This document shows, in pieces, positions 30,672-41,518 of a DNA stretch of 64,000 nucleotides. The notes under the pieces are model-generated. The model was not told the DNA's origin. It searched no databases and was given only the letters and a program-made list of their open reading frames with translations. The stretch is from the NCBI RefSeq assembly GCF_004664715.2, contig NC_051083.1, forward strand, positions 101,957,661 through 102,021,660, read 5' to 3'. Position 1 is the first letter of the stretch; each line of letters opens with the position of its first letter. Made by a program: the position numbers and the translations under genes. The DNA comes from Peromyscus leucopus. Its lineage: Eukaryota; Chordata; Mammalia; Rodentia; Cricetidae.

Positions 30672-30672
30672 C
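30605..30672 (+). repeat. (GA)n microsatellite
   Basis: About 33 AG units with one interruption (gagg), growing out of the B1 A-rich tail. Confidence 0.97.
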
Positions 30673-31018
30673 ACCTCATGGGAGGAAAAGCAGAAAAGAG
30701 AGAGAGGAAGGGGAGTTTACCCTTCGAATGAGGCTTTTACTTCAGGACACAGGGCAGTGCCAAGGGGTGGGATTTCAAGGGGCCAATCAGAATATTAACA
30801 ATACTCCTCAGTCACATTCAGTAACTGTTGTTTGGGTGGGATCTGTTAGCATAGACCTACATTTGTTGGAGTAGGCCTATAGCCTAAGGATGATACTGAC
30901 TGTTTTCTGAGGAGCTGGTGTATAGTGTGATGATCTCTCAAATGAGTGCAGACACAAATTCTGGAAGGCATGGTTCTCCCTGGAGTGTGCTGTGATCAAT
31001 CCCCAGAATGCCTTCATG
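30673..31018. other. No gene or recognised repeat
   Basis: Contains a purine-rich beginning, then mixed sequence with a ggccaatcag CCAAT-like motif (30781). It might be a decayed LTR, but no ends are visible. Confidence 0.4.
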
Positions 31019-31024
31019 GGACAC

Positions 31025-31629
31025 TATTGATGTAACCAACCTTCTTATTAAGTAAGAAACACAGAAACAATGCGAAAGAGAAAGCCGAGAGGTCAGAGCT
31101 CAGAGCCAAAATCTCACCCTTCTGCCTGCGGTGTCCCAGCCTCCCGAATCAGATCCCTACTTCCTGTCTGTTTGTCTATTTAAAGAGACAGAACAAGCCA
31201 CAGCTATCTCACCTCACCAGTTCCTCAGCTGGTCCTGTTTCCTCAGACTGGAAGCTTCTGTGTCCTCATCCCAATAGCTCTCAGCTGAACTGTGTTGCTC
31301 CAAAGCCTGAAAGCTTAACCAGCCAAATGCTTCTAGTTTCTGGTCCTCATGCCTTATATATCTTTCTGCTTTCTATCACCACTCCCTGGGATCAAAGGCT
31401 GGTTTTCTGGGATCAAAGGAGTGTGTCACCACCATGCTTGGCTATTTCCAATGTGGCCTTGAACTCACAGAGATCCAGAGGGATTTCTATCTCTGGAATG
31501 CTAGGATTAAAGGTGTGTGCCACCACCGCCACACTCTTACTATGGCTCTAATAGCTCTGACCCCCGGGCAACTTTATTTATTAACATACAATCAAAATCA
31601 CATTTCAGTATAATTAGATTACCACCACA
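31025..31629 (-). mobile_element. Solo LTR, family A (ERV2-like), complete, minus strand
   Basis: 605 bp. On the minus strand it starts TGTGGTGGTAATCTAATTA (31629), has an attaataaataaagttgc block, three B1-like segments, a gatatataaggcatgagg TATA box (about 31355), and ends GGTTGGTTACATCAATA (31025). The 6-bp target duplication ggacac is perfect at 31019-31024 and 31630-31635. This is the best-preserved reference copy of the family in the window. Confidence 0.93.
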
Positions 31630-31800
31630 GGACACTGTAACTAGATCTACAAAGTAGGGCCTAATGTTACAAAGTATGACCTAATGTTAGTGTCTACTTA
31701 GGTGAACCTAGAACCTTGTTACAGAGGGATAAGACTGAAATCCAGACTTATGTGTCTGGCCTAATACTTTGTAAAGCCTGAAGACTTCAACTTAGGTAGG

Positions 31801-32116
31801 TGTCTCAGTTTCCTTTCTATTGCTGTGATAAAACACTGACCAAGACTAATTTGGGGGAAGAAGGGTTTTATTTGCTTACATGTCCCAATTATGGTCCATC
31901 ATTGACAGAAGTCAGGGCAGGAAGTCAAGCAAGAACAAGGGCAGGAATCATAGAGGAATTCTGCTTACTGGCTTGCTTCCCATCTTTCCTCAGCCTGCTT
32001 TCTTATACAACCAAGAAAATGCTCCACAGACATGCCCACAGAGCAATCCTCAACTGAAGTTCTTTCTTCCCATGTGTACCTAGTGTATGTCAAGTTGACA
32101 AAAACAAACTGGTACA
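31801..32116 (-). mobile_element. ORR1-type MaLR LTR, minus strand, internally deleted
   Basis: tgtctcagtttcctttctat, tgctgtgataaaacactgac, gcttactggcttgcttccca, then a jump to accaagaaaatgctccacag, gcaatcctcaactgaagttc and gtatgtcaagttgac. About 60-90 bp of the centre is missing compared with the copy at 34795. Confidence 0.83.
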
Positions 32117-32377
32117 TATGGATATAGGCCTAGTACTTTGGTTTTTTCAGTTGCGTGTGGCCTATGACCGTTGGTCTAATTTACTGTGGTAAACCTGAAT
32201 CCTCATGTTATAGAAAGCAGCCTGTCATGGTAGAAGTCTGAATTTATGGTATCCAGACTGGTACTAGGGTGTAGCAGGGAAGGGCCTGGGCAGTCATGTT
32301 GCATGCTTAATCTACTCTTCTATGCACCCATTAGGTTCAGTGGTTGAGTAACAAGACTCATAAAACTCTCCTTACCC
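32117..32377. other. No gene or recognised repeat
   Basis: Single-copy-looking spacer of ordinary composition. Nothing recognised. Confidence 0.5.
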
Positions 32378-32488
32378 CTGGGTGGTGGTGGTGGCGGCGG
32401 TGGCGGCGGCGGCGGCGGCGGGGGGGGGGGCGGGGGGGGGGGGGGGGCGGGGCGGCGGCGGGGCGGCGGCGGCGGCGGCGGCGGCAGC
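32378..32488 (+). repeat. Expanded (GGT/GGC)n and poly(G) tract
   Basis: About 110 bp of ggtggt, ggcggc and uninterrupted G runs, the longest fifteen Gs. It occupies the place of the short ggtggtggcgcacgcc 5' end of the adjoining B1. The G-runs would allow G-quadruplex folding on the plus strand (inference). The 131-codon frame through it is an artefact. Confidence 0.95.
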
Positions 32489-32637
32489 GCACGCCTTTAA
32501 TCCCAGCACTCAGGAGGCAGAGGCAGGAGGATCTCTGTGAGTTCGAGGCCAGCCTGGTCTACAAAGCAAGTTCCTGGAAAGGCGCAAAGCTACACAGAGA
32601 AACCCTGTCTCAAAAACAAACAAACAAACAAACAAAA
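32489..32637 (+). mobile_element. B1 SINE, young, cricetid subtype
   Basis: gcgcacgcctttaatcccag, ttcgaggccagcctggtcta, gttcctggaaaggcgcaaag, ctacacagagaaaccctgtc and a (CAAA)n tail. Low divergence. Its first bases merge into the GGC/G tract. Confidence 0.93.
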
Positions 32638-32639
32638 AC

Positions 32640-33600
32640 TTTCCTTGCCTTCATCAACACATCTTTTCTTACTTCTCTTTTCATCCCAAGTGCACTTCCT
32701 CACATGGATTCCCTAACTTTTGTTAGTCTATTGGTGTAGGCTTGAGTGGTTAGTCCCCAAAGGCTAGGCCAAAACACTCAATTCTTATATGTATGTCAAA
32801 CTGATATATCTGTGAATATCAGTTTGAACAGCTAGAATCACGTTTTCCACCATCTTGCTTATGTTTGTTTTATCTGAAGGAAATTGTAATTTAATGTGAT
32901 CCCAGGATGTGTTCATAAAGACTTGCCAAACTTAATAAGATGCTCAGCTTTTATTTGCCTATGTTTGCCTGAGGATGAATCTATAATGTGCAGAACGTAC
33001 AGTCCTGAAATGTCTGTATATGTTATCTTACCTTGTTTCTCAGCCTGAAATATGCCTCAGAGCTGCCTGCTATAAGAATCAGTCAAAGTAACTTCTCCAG
33101 AGGTCCTTCTCTGCTAGTTTTCTCCATTTTTTCTTTCTACCTGCAACTAAAATACAGCCTCCCTTCAAAATGTGTTCTAGGTTCAGTCATAAGCTCAAGA
33201 AAATTATTCTTTTTAATATTTTAAATGTCACCTATACTTGATTCATTTTGAACACTCAGCCAGCTTTCATTTGCTAATTGACTTTATTTTCCAACCCTTT
33301 AACTTCTTTTTTGCTTTCATTTTCAAACCTAATGAGATAAATAGCAAATTTAGTAGGCCATTTCAAATGATTTATTCATAAGGATTTAAAATCTGAGCAA
33401 ACGGTTTTATATAATGTATCCAAAAAGTTAAAAAAAATTCTACTGTACCAAAATAATCATAGAAATAAAAAACTTCTTTTTGAATGCAGGTATAGCTATT
33501 TTTAGAAATATATGGGAACATATTTTAAAATGTAATGTTTTAGTGACCATATATAAAGATAAGTTTCAGAATAGCCAAAATGTATGTGAGATTTGAACTG
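32640..33600. other. No gene or clearly recognised repeat
   Basis: AT-rich DNA. The part 33000-33260 has a faint resemblance to a decayed L2 3' region (actgccttctcagaggtcct-type text near 33095), too weak to call. Frames up to 63 codons are not convincing. Confidence 0.45.

Positions 33601-33602
<2 letters not shown>

Positions 33603-33645
<43 letters not shown>
33603..33645. repeat. (AT)n microsatellite
   Basis: About 21 AT units. Confidence 0.96.
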
Positions 33646-33647
<2 letters not shown>

Positions 33648-34455
33648 TCTATCACTTTCATCCCCTCCTACACTAGGTATTAGCATTAGTATTATTTACT
33701 AGCATTGCCTGTTAATTTTATCACCAATAATTATCCAACTGGAAAATTTTCTTCCATCTTCTCTGATGCCCAGTCCAAGCTATCTCCTATTTCAATTGCT
33801 AGAAGACCTTTGTAACTGACTTTTTGCCTTCCTTCTTGACTACTGTGGTAGGCCATTTAATATCCCCTTCCCTTTCTGTGCATATAAACACCCATCCCTC
33901 AGCCCTTCCACACATAAGATGTCTATATCCAGTTCTCAAAAGCATGTACATCTACTACTACATTTTCTACTTTGCAAATAATTTTGTAGAAGGGATCAAA
34001 GTAAGGATCTTGAGAGGAGGGTATTATTTTTGGCCTATCCAGTATGTTCCAAAGAAATCTGAGAGTCCTCATTAGAAGAAAGATGGAGGATGTTATGGTT
34101 GTTGCTGAGATTAGATAGGTGAGAGGATGCTATGCTGCTGGACTGCTGACTCTGAAAATGGGGGAAGAAACCACCAGTCAAGGGATGGAAATGTTGTCTA
34201 GAAACAGGAAAGATGAATAAATGGATTATCTACTTGATTTTATCTAAGTAAAACTAATTTTTGAATTCCCAACTTTTAGAACTGTAAGTTAATGAATTTG
34301 CAATGTATGCCATCAAACTATATTTGAAATTTGTTATAGAATAGGAAAATAATATAAGCATCTGCAATAGACTTTTACACAAATTAGTATTATATAAAAT
34401 TGAAATTCTCCTGGCACTTGGGAAAGAGTCAAAAGTACTTACCATATCTGCTAGG
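33646..34455. other. No gene or recognised repeat
   Basis: AT-rich single-copy-looking sequence. The frames at 33824-34075 and 34254-34460 show no domain. Confidence 0.5.
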
Positions 34456-34616
34456 AGCATGTGCTATGGACTGATTGGTATTCTCAAAATCAATATACTC
34501 ACTTTCAAATCCCTAGTGACTGAGAATGTGACCTTATTTGGAGATAGGGCCTTTGCCAAAATAATCAAGTAAGGTAATTAGGATGGTCTCTGGTGCAATA
34601 TGATTGATGTCCTCAT

Positions 34617-34676
<60 letters not shown>
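34617..34676 (+). repeat. (GA)n microsatellite inside MLT1 LTR
   Basis: About 29 uninterrupted GA units, at the place where MLT1 elements have a purine-rich agaggagaggacac segment, which is a plausible seed. Confidence 0.96.
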
Positions 34677-34680
<4 letters not shown>

Positions 34681-34794
34681 TGGAGTCCATGGCACATGAA
34701 TAATGAGAAGACAGTGTGAAGATCTATAGAGTAAAGATGACTCCCTATAAGTCAAGGAGAGAGGCTCTGAGTAGATCATTTTCACAATCTGTAC

Positions 34795-35184
34795 TGGTTA
34801 GTTAACAGGCAACCTGACATGACTAAAGTCATCTGGGAAGAGGAGCCTCAACTGAGAAAATGCTTCTATCAGATTGGCCTGTAGGTAAATTTGTGGAGCA
34901 TTTTCTTGATTAATGATTGATGTGGGAGGACTCAGCCCACTATGGATGGTGCTACCCAGAGCAGGTACAAGAGTGGTGTAATAAAATAGACTGAGCAAGC
35001 CATAGAGAACAAGTCAGAAAGCATCATGCCTCCACAGTCTCAGCTTCAGTTCCTGCCTCCACATTCCTGCCTTGATTTCCTGCCCTGACCTACTTCAGTC
35101 ACCCCCTGTGTTCAGGACATGTAAACCAAATAAACCTATCGATAATAGTGTTTATCACAACAATAGAAAGCAAACTAGAATACA
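34795..35184 (+). mobile_element. ORR1-type MaLR LTR, plus strand
   Basis: Nearly complete: tggttagttaacaggcaacc, gcctcaactgagaaaatgct, gcattttcttgattaatgat, tgatgtgggaggactcagcc, gactgagcaagccatagaga, the tcctgcctccacattcctgc block, the accaaataaacctatcg poly(A) signal, and the gcaaactagaataca end. Confidence 0.87.
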
Positions 35185-35329
35185 GCCTAAGAAGGAACCA
35201 ATTGTACTAACACCTTGATTTGGAAATTCTTGCCTCCAGAATCATGAGACAATACATTTCTACTGCTTATATCCTCCAATTCAGTGTACAATGTGACCCT
35301 AGAAAAATAATGTACCCTCATTGACCTGG

Positions 35330-35940
35330 CAACGTTTTACCTCTTTTGGTTTATCCTGAGTTACTCTCATTTTTCTTTTCTGCATTCCAGCTACCTGAGT
35401 CTTTTTCTTATTTGTTTGTTTATTTATTTATTTATTCATTGAGAGAGGATCTCACTATGTAGCCCTGGCTGTCCTAGAATTTATTATGTAGACCAAGCTA
35501 GCTCCAACCTCACAGAGATCATCTTGCCTCTGCTCCCAAATGCAGGGATTTAGGGTGTGTGCCACTATGCACAGCTTGAGTTTCTTCTTTCTAAGCACTT
35601 GAGCATTCTTCATGGGGCATCTCTCCCCTTACCACTTATTACCTGGAAAACACTAACTCTTCCTTCAAGTCTCAATTTAAGTATTACTTGCCTAAGGATA
35701 TTTTATAGCTACCAATCTAAATGTACTACCATCTCCATTAATTCATTCATCATACTATGACCTTTCCTGATTTTTCTCATATAAACATGTTTTTATTACA
35801 AGTATATTTTGAAGATTATTTTATCAATGGCTCTCAGTGACCATATCTATAGTGTTAACCATGGCATATACTATATCTAGCATACTGTTTCGCATTGGAT
35901 AGATAGTATTTATTGACTGAATGGACAAATAAATTCTTGC
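35330..35940 (+). mobile_element. LINE-2 3' end, split by B1
   Basis: Decayed but ordered L2 tail: tgcattccagctacctgagt (35381), then beyond the B1 cacttattacctgg, tcttccttcaagtctcaatt, tcctgatttttctcatataa, and the terminal actgaatggacaaataaat. The L2 hallmark of many aataaatatt-like ends is retained. Confidence 0.65.
35405..35575 (-). mobile_element. B1 SINE inside L2
   Basis: Minus-strand B1 with a (TTTA)n/(TTTG)n tail: gagagaggatctcactatgt, agccctggctgtcctagaat, accaagctagctccaacctc, tgtgtgccactatgcacagc. The repeat ctgagtcttt/cttgagtttc at its edges is a weak duplication. Confidence 0.83.
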
Positions 35941-36165
35941 TCTGCATGATCTCTCATGAAATCTGGTTTAAACTCAATTTTTTTGTTTCTGCCTCATAAT
36001 CTATTAGCAGCTACCTGTGATGGCTGATCTTGGTTGTCAACTTGATTACATCTGGAATTAACTAAAGAAACAGTAGCTGGCCTGGTAGAATGATGGAATA
36101 GCCTCTTGGACACACAATTACCATGTCAACTAGGTAGGAGTACCCTGGAGAGCTAGGGCAGGGTT

Positions 36166-36844
36166 CTCCAGAAGGTACTTTGAATAAGCATCCAATATAA
36201 GGTATATGGTTTCTTCCATAGCCAGGATTCATGGTTCTAGGATACACGGGGTACAAAAAAAAAAATCTTCCACTCACTATCTCCCCTAGTGATACACAAA
36301 TTTTTGTTTCCTCTTACTGTGACATGTGTTGTGCTGGCCTAGAACTTTTAGTTTGAGATGAGGGAGCAAGCACTTTTGCCTGGAGATACATGAAGTATTC
36401 CATTGAACTGGAAGCTTAGATCTCCCCCTGCTCAGTTTGGACTTCTGATGCCCTTAAGCCAATAGACTGAGAAGGGAATAACAGTGTTAGGAGGATGATT
36501 CGTCCAGATTACCATGGGGAGGTAAAGGAAGATTATGTCTGAAGTGCTGGGATCTTTTAGGATGTCTCTTGATGCCATCATGTCCTGTGACTAAACTCAA
36601 TGGTAAGCTACAAAAGCTAATCCATGCAGGATCATAAAGGACACAGACCCTTCAGAAATGACGGTATGGGTCAGTCTTCTGGGAAAAGAACCAAGACCTG
36701 CTGAGGTTCTTGGTGGGGGTAGAAGAAATACAGAATGGGTAGTAGAGGAAGATAGCTATAAATATCAGCTAAGGCCATGTGACCAGTTGTAGAAACAAGG
36801 ATTATAGTTGACAGGAGTGTTTGTCATATTTTGTTTAGAATGTG

Positions 36845-36893
<49 letters not shown>

Positions 36894-37142
36894 TATTTAT
36901 GTTTTCATTCCTCTTTGTCTTTATCACATAATGTTACACCAATGAGATAATATCTATGGTTGTCATATTTAAATTTGAAATATTAAAGAATGTCACCTAT
37001 TCTAAAATATATATAGTACATTTGTGGTTGTACATGGAATAGTTATGTTAGGTGTAATTATGACTTCATTGTTGTTTCTATTTGGAAATTAAGCATGACA
37101 TAAGGAGATATAATTGTGTGACACATTAACAAAGGTTATACT
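36166..37142 (+). pseudogene. ERVL interior, decayed 3' pol region
   Basis: The text caaatttttgtttcctctta (36298), gtgtgttgtgctggcctaga, the ggaggatgattcgtccagat stretch (36491), aaagaaccaagacctgctga (36685) and cagctaaggccatgtgacca (36766) corresponds to the distal pol region of ERVL, where a dUTPase-like domain is normally found. Stops and frameshifts interrupt all frames, so no protein can be made. An (AT)n tract (36848-36888) interrupts the 3' portion. Confidence 0.6.
36848..36888. repeat. (AT)n microsatellite
   Basis: About 20 TA units inside the ERVL interior. Confidence 0.96.
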
Positions 37143-37856
37143 TGTGATGGCTAATCTTTGTAGTCATCTTGACTATAGTTGGAATTAACTAAAACCCAAG
37201 CAGCTAGATGCACCTGTGGGGAGTTTTTCATAGCTGGATTCTTTTTTCCAGTTTTACAAGACATATTTTTGTGTGTGTGTGTAGTCCTGACTGTCCTGGA
37301 ACTACTGTCCTGTAGACCAGGCTGACCTCGAACTCACAAAGATTAACTTGCCTCTGCCTCCCAAGTGCTGGGCTTAAAGGCATGTGCCACCACAGCCTGC
37401 TTCTTCGATTATTTAAAGCCAAAAGGCCCACCCTAAATCTGGGCCACATATTCTGGTGGTTTACATAAAAGGACATGGAAGAAGGAAGCTTTTACTTTCC
37501 CCCTGCTTGCCCTTCCTCTCACTGGCAAATTCATCTATCCTGTTCCTGAGGCATTCCTTTGCTGGTATTAGAACCTATTTCTACAGGATTCCATCATAGA
37601 CTGAAAACAGGCAGCTCTCTAGGACCTCTCTGGAACTCCAGCACCAGATTAGAACTGCTGAGATAACCAGTGTCATGAACGCAACAACTATTGGATCCTT
37701 TGCTTTCTGTTAGGAGATAGTCATTGTTGGACTGCTCTGACCACAGCCTGTAACTGTAAGCCACTTTCAGAAATCCCCCTCCAATATATGTGTGTGGGGG
37801 AGGGGGTGGTGCCCACTATATCAGTTCCCTTCCTTTAGAGAACGCTGATCAATGCA
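37143..37856 (+). mobile_element. 3' LTR of the ERVL remnant (MT2-type), split by B1
   Basis: TGTGATGGCTAATCTTTGTA, aattaactaaaacccaagca, then after the B1 ccaccctaaatctgggccac, aaaaggacatggaagaagga, the attggatcctttgctttctg block, ttgttggactgctctgacca, and an end at gatcaatgca. Same family as the split minus-strand LTR at 10995. Confidence 0.83.
37262..37403 (-). mobile_element. B1 SINE inside MT2 LTR
   Basis: Minus-strand B1 whose 3' end is replaced by a short (GT)n: gtgtgtgtgtagtcctgact, gtcctggaactactgtcctg, gaccaggctgacctcgaact, and ggcatgtgccaccacagcct. Confidence 0.87.
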
Positions 37857-37861
37857 TTACC

Positions 37862-39326
37862 TAATAGGCTATTCTTTATTGTTTTGGGGAAAAGGTTTCA
37901 GAGACAAAGATGCACTGCTGCCAACCCTTACCTTGTATAATGAGGAACCGGAACCCCAGCTTACAGGGATTCACATTGATAGCCTCTTAGATCCAGTCTT
38001 TCCTGAAACCTAGGAATACATTTTTCATATAGCAATGTGGGTACTATCATGTCTGATATGGACAAGCAAGGAAAATACAGCATGAAAAACATGGGACTCT
38101 TTAGTATTCCTCCATTAGAAAAGAAAGGAAATTCAAAGATTAATGCTTAGGGAAATGAGTTTTCTTAAAGTTTAAGGATTCCATGGGCCTACTATTTTCT
38201 TTCTCAAGAAATATAACCAGCAACACTGCTATTTGTTCTGACTACCGTTTCCTCTTGTTTGTGCAGAACACATAGTTCAACTGAAAGTTGTAAAGGCAAG
38301 CATATACATAATCATATAAGGTGTGCATACATACACACAAACACACACACAGTGTGATTCTTTGGTTTATAATACTGGCCTTTATTTCATAGCTATTAAT
38401 ATTATCAGTTTCATGAGCTAAAATTTTAAGTTGGTAAGAATCTCGCTTCACTGTAAGAGAGCAAGTAACCCCAGCATCACTTTCCAAGGACGCCTTTTTA
38501 AAATTGCTCTTGTGTGACAGCTTATGAGTCACAATGTTTGTTCTATAAATTAATTATAGATTTTCATATCATGCTCCATCATCATTGCAGCTTGGCATCT
38601 TTTCAAAGTTTCTCAATAGCACTAACAATTTGTTATTTTTCTTTCCGGTTGCTTTAATAGCCTACCCTTTAAAATGTTGTTTTGCATTATAGAAAATTTG
38701 AACATATCCCCAATTAAAGTTGTCTACTACAACATTAATTCTGAACTAGCTATCATGACTCAGAATGCCAGTTGAATCAGAAAAAAACAAAAAACAAAAA
38801 ACAGAGTTTGAAGGATCTACATTTAGCTGTTTGAAAAGTTGGATGGTGTCAACTCATTGCCATTGATCCAAGTGTTTTCATGGTTGAATTGCTAGTCCCA
38901 GTCATCATTCCAATCAAGCCATCTGGTGTTTTTGGCCATTCACAAGACCAAATCAAATCAACTACTCAATTACTCAGGAATCGACCCAGAAGTGGTCAAT
39001 ATAATCAATCCTATCAAAGCAGCCTCAATCCTGTAAAGAAAAGCTGCAAAAACACAGCACTTTAAGGGAATTCAGACTGCTTCTCTTCTCCTTTGAGAGA
39101 GCACAGAATTCTATTTTACTGCTCCCATGATGAAGGCATTTTTAATAAATGCTACCAGCCTGACACTTTATGCTAAATAAGTTCTGGGTTTTCATGTATT
39201 AAAGTTTACAAAACACCTATGCAAATGATAAGCTAGCTTTTAAACACACATACACACAAACACACACAACACCCTTGGATAGCTGGAAAATTCCATGTAC
39301 TTTTCCCTTTTTTAAAATTTAAGTAA
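37862..39326. other. No gene; no recognised repeat; possibly conserved
   Basis: About 1.45 kb with no transposon that I recognise, apart from short CA and (AAAAC)n patches (38335-38352, 38785-38802, 39243-39270). Composition in 38860-39180 is more even, with several tcaatca/atcaat homeodomain-like motifs. A 96-codon antisense frame (38242-38532) has no recognisable domain. Confidence 0.5.
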
Positions 39327-39473
39327 TTTTTTTTTTTTAGACAGACAGGGTCTCACCAGGTAGCCCTAGTTGAAACAGAACTCCCTATGTAGACCAGGCT
39401 GGCCTGGAACTCACAGAAATTTACCTGCCTCTGTTTTCAACAGCTGGGATTAAAGAAATTCAGCATGATGCTC
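39327..39473 (-). mobile_element. B1 SINE, old
   Basis: Minus-strand B1: tttagacagacagggtctca, ccaggtagccctagttgaaa, gaccaggctggcctggaact, and cagctgggattaaagaaatt. Confidence 0.8.
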
Positions 39474-39506
39474 AGACCACAAACACTTCTTTGTATGACT
39501 AGAACT

Positions 39507-39680
39507 TTTTAGATTTGTTTTGAATTATCTTTATGTATGTCTATATGTCTCTGTGTGAGTGTCAGTGTGCTGCAGAGCCCAGAGGAGGACATCAGATCAG
39601 TTGTGAGCCACCACACATGCTACTGGGAACTGAAAGAGCAATATCTGCTCTTACCTGCTGAGCCATGACTTCAGTTTAAG
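39507..39680 (-). mobile_element. B3/B2 SINE, minus strand
   Basis: Antisense B3: ttttttagatttgttttgaa, gtgctgcagagcccagagga, ggacatcagatcagttgtga, and ctgctcttacctgctgagcc. Confidence 0.8.
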
Positions 39681-41034
39681 ACCAGAATCTTAAAAATTAA
39701 ATATGTGAAAATAAAATTAGACAATAGGAATAACAATGAACTACATAAAACAATTATGTATTTGTATATATGTATAATTTATGTCATTGTGTATAAATTA
39801 TGCATTTATATAATTTATGTATAAATTACATAAAAGCAGTGAGTAGATTATTGACTATAGAATAAAATGATAGAAACATGTTAACCATTAACATAAATAA
39901 CATTTAGGCAAATGTATATTGACAGAATCAAAAAATTGAAGAACTTTTGAAAAAAAAAAGTATCTGTTTGAAGGCTCAAATAAGTTTTTTAAATGTTACT
40001 GGAAACAATCCTTTAAAAACTAAATTGAACTACTGTTTAATATAGAACTAGTGTTCTTCCTAACACTTGCCAGAAGTTAATTTTAGTAAATATCATTTGC
40101 AGTATTTGTAAATGAAAGGAGGGTACAATCATGATATTCCTAGACTATGATTTTATATATTAGAATCTATAAAGTCTTAATTTGATTATTTATTATGTTG
40201 GGCTAGCTATATCAGTTCCTTATAAATCTTAAATACTCTATTTTGTATCTTAAAATTGGGTCATTTCAGGCAGAAAATTTACACTAAATTGAAGTTCCTG
40301 GATATATGAACAGAGTTGTCAAAATATTCTCATCAGCTGTGTAAATTTTTGCTCAGAGCAAAAACAACAGATTGGAAAACACAAATATCCTATAAGCTAT
40401 CAGTGAACCTAGACATAAGAATAAAAAGTCATATTAAATAGAAATTATGTCTATGGCATCACATGCACATACATGCACATGCATACAAATTTATACAGTA
40501 ATGACATTTTCTTTGGAAATAGTTTTTTTTTTTTTTAAGAGAAAGGCTCCATGGCAGCAATTCTTTCCTCCTGATTAAAAAACATGAGGTATTGCACTCT
40601 TGAATTCAGTTCAAGAAACAAATTTCAGTTCACCAAATGCTACTGTAGCAACAGAATGAAGCTATGTGCCATCATTTCGTAATGAAACCCATAAAGAAAA
40701 CCAGGCTTGATGGTAACAGGGACATCTCAAAATCCTCATCCATCAGAAAGGATTGATATGCCAAACTAAAATTAGAAATAAGGAAGTGCACTGTTTGGAT
40801 TCTTTATTCAAAAAGTTGTTTCTAGAAAAAAACAAAAAAACAAAAAAACAAAAAAAAAAAAAAAAAAAAAAAACTTGGAAGAGAACTCAACCGTGCAACG
40901 AGAAGAAAGGTTTTGAATGGATGAGGTTGTACAGAGTGAGAGTGATTCAAATTCTTCATAGTCACCCACATATAAGGCAGGAAAGCACTGAACTGGGTTT
41001 ATTTGTAGTGATAGCCATGAATGCATACTCCTTT
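39681..41034. other. No gene or recognised repeat
   Basis: AT-rich DNA with a poly(T) run (40526-40538) and a long A-rich patch (40829-40873). The 118-codon frame 40753-41109 runs through that patch, encodes mostly lysine there, and has no recognisable domain. Confidence 0.5.
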
Positions 41035-41147
41035 CAGCAAGGTCACAGTAATCCTCCCCAGACAGTGCCACTGACTGGGGACCAAGTGATCAAACATATA
41101 AGCCTATGAGAGGCCTGTAAGGGGCATTCTCATTTAAACCACAACAG
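41035..41147 (-). mobile_element. MT-type MaLR LTR fragment, minus strand
   Basis: cagcaaggtcacagtaatcc, tccccagacagtgccactga, ctggggaccaagtgatcaaa, and cattctcatttaaaccacaa match the 5' end of an MT LTR in antisense, as at 50150-50253. Confidence 0.75.
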
Positions 41148-41250
41148 TATCAAAATTAAATGGTTCTGCACAGCAAAGGAAACACCATACTGAAGAGATA
41201 ATTTGAAGAAAGGTAGACAATGTTGGCCAGCAAAATGTATGCATTATAAA

Positions 41251-41251
<1 letters not shown>

Positions 41252-41290
<39 letters not shown>

Positions 41291-41291
41291 T

Positions 41292-41322
<31 letters not shown>
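41252..41322. repeat. (GT)n-(AT)n compound microsatellite
   Basis: About 15 GT units followed by about 40 bp of AT units. Source of spurious tyrosine/isoleucine and histidine/threonine frames. Confidence 0.96.
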
Positions 41323-41514
41323 TAAATACCAAAAAACAAATAATTAGATCAATGAATGGAAATTTGAATAGCACAGCAATTTTCAAGTGAAGAAATGAAA
41401 ATAGTTATTAAATAGATGAAAAAATATTCAACTTCTTTAGGAACCAGAGAAAAGCAAATAAAAAATACACTGAGATTCCATCCTAGCCTAGTTAGAATGG
41501 CTCCCATCATTACA
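41323..41514 (+). mobile_element. L1 ORF2 fragment, plus strand
   Basis: gaagaaatgaaaatagttat, gatgaaaaaatattcaactt, agagaaaagcaaataaaaaa and tacactgagattccatccta, then ctagttagaatggctcccat, match the distal ORF2 region of L1. It ends at an (AT)n tract. Confidence 0.8.
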
Positions 41515-41516
41515 AT

Positions 41517-41518
<2 letters not shown>

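Larger units (their letters stand above)
34460..35270 (+). mobile_element. MLT1-like MaLR LTR, split by (GA)n and ORR1
   Basis: The order gtgctatggactgattggta, tcaaatccctagtgactgag, aatgtgaccttatttggaga, tagggcctttgcc, ggtctctggtgcaatatgat and tcaaggagagaggctctgag, then after the ORR1 insert aaggaaccaattgtactaac, accttgatttggaaattctt and gcctccagaatcatgagaca, follows the MLT1 consensus. This is an ancient ERV3 LTR shared across placental mammals. Confidence 0.82.
36016..37856 (+). mobile_element. ERVL provirus remnant with MT2-type LTRs
   Basis: A truncated 5' LTR (36016 to about 36165, TGTGATGGCTGATCTTGG start), about 1 kb of decayed interior, and a 3' LTR (37143-37856) lie in the same orientation. 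Flanks ctacc (36011-36015) and ttacc (37857-37861) fit a 5-bp ERVL duplication with one mismatch. Most of gag and pol is deleted. This is a broken, ancient provirus. Confidence 0.75.

Noticed and set aside
32344..32739. 131-codon frame and apparent GC-rich CpG-island-like patch
   Set aside because: It is the GGC/poly(G) expansion plus a B1, not a promoter or exon.
40753..41109. 118-codon frame
   Set aside because: It crosses an A-rich tract (poly-Lys) and ends in an MT LTR fragment.
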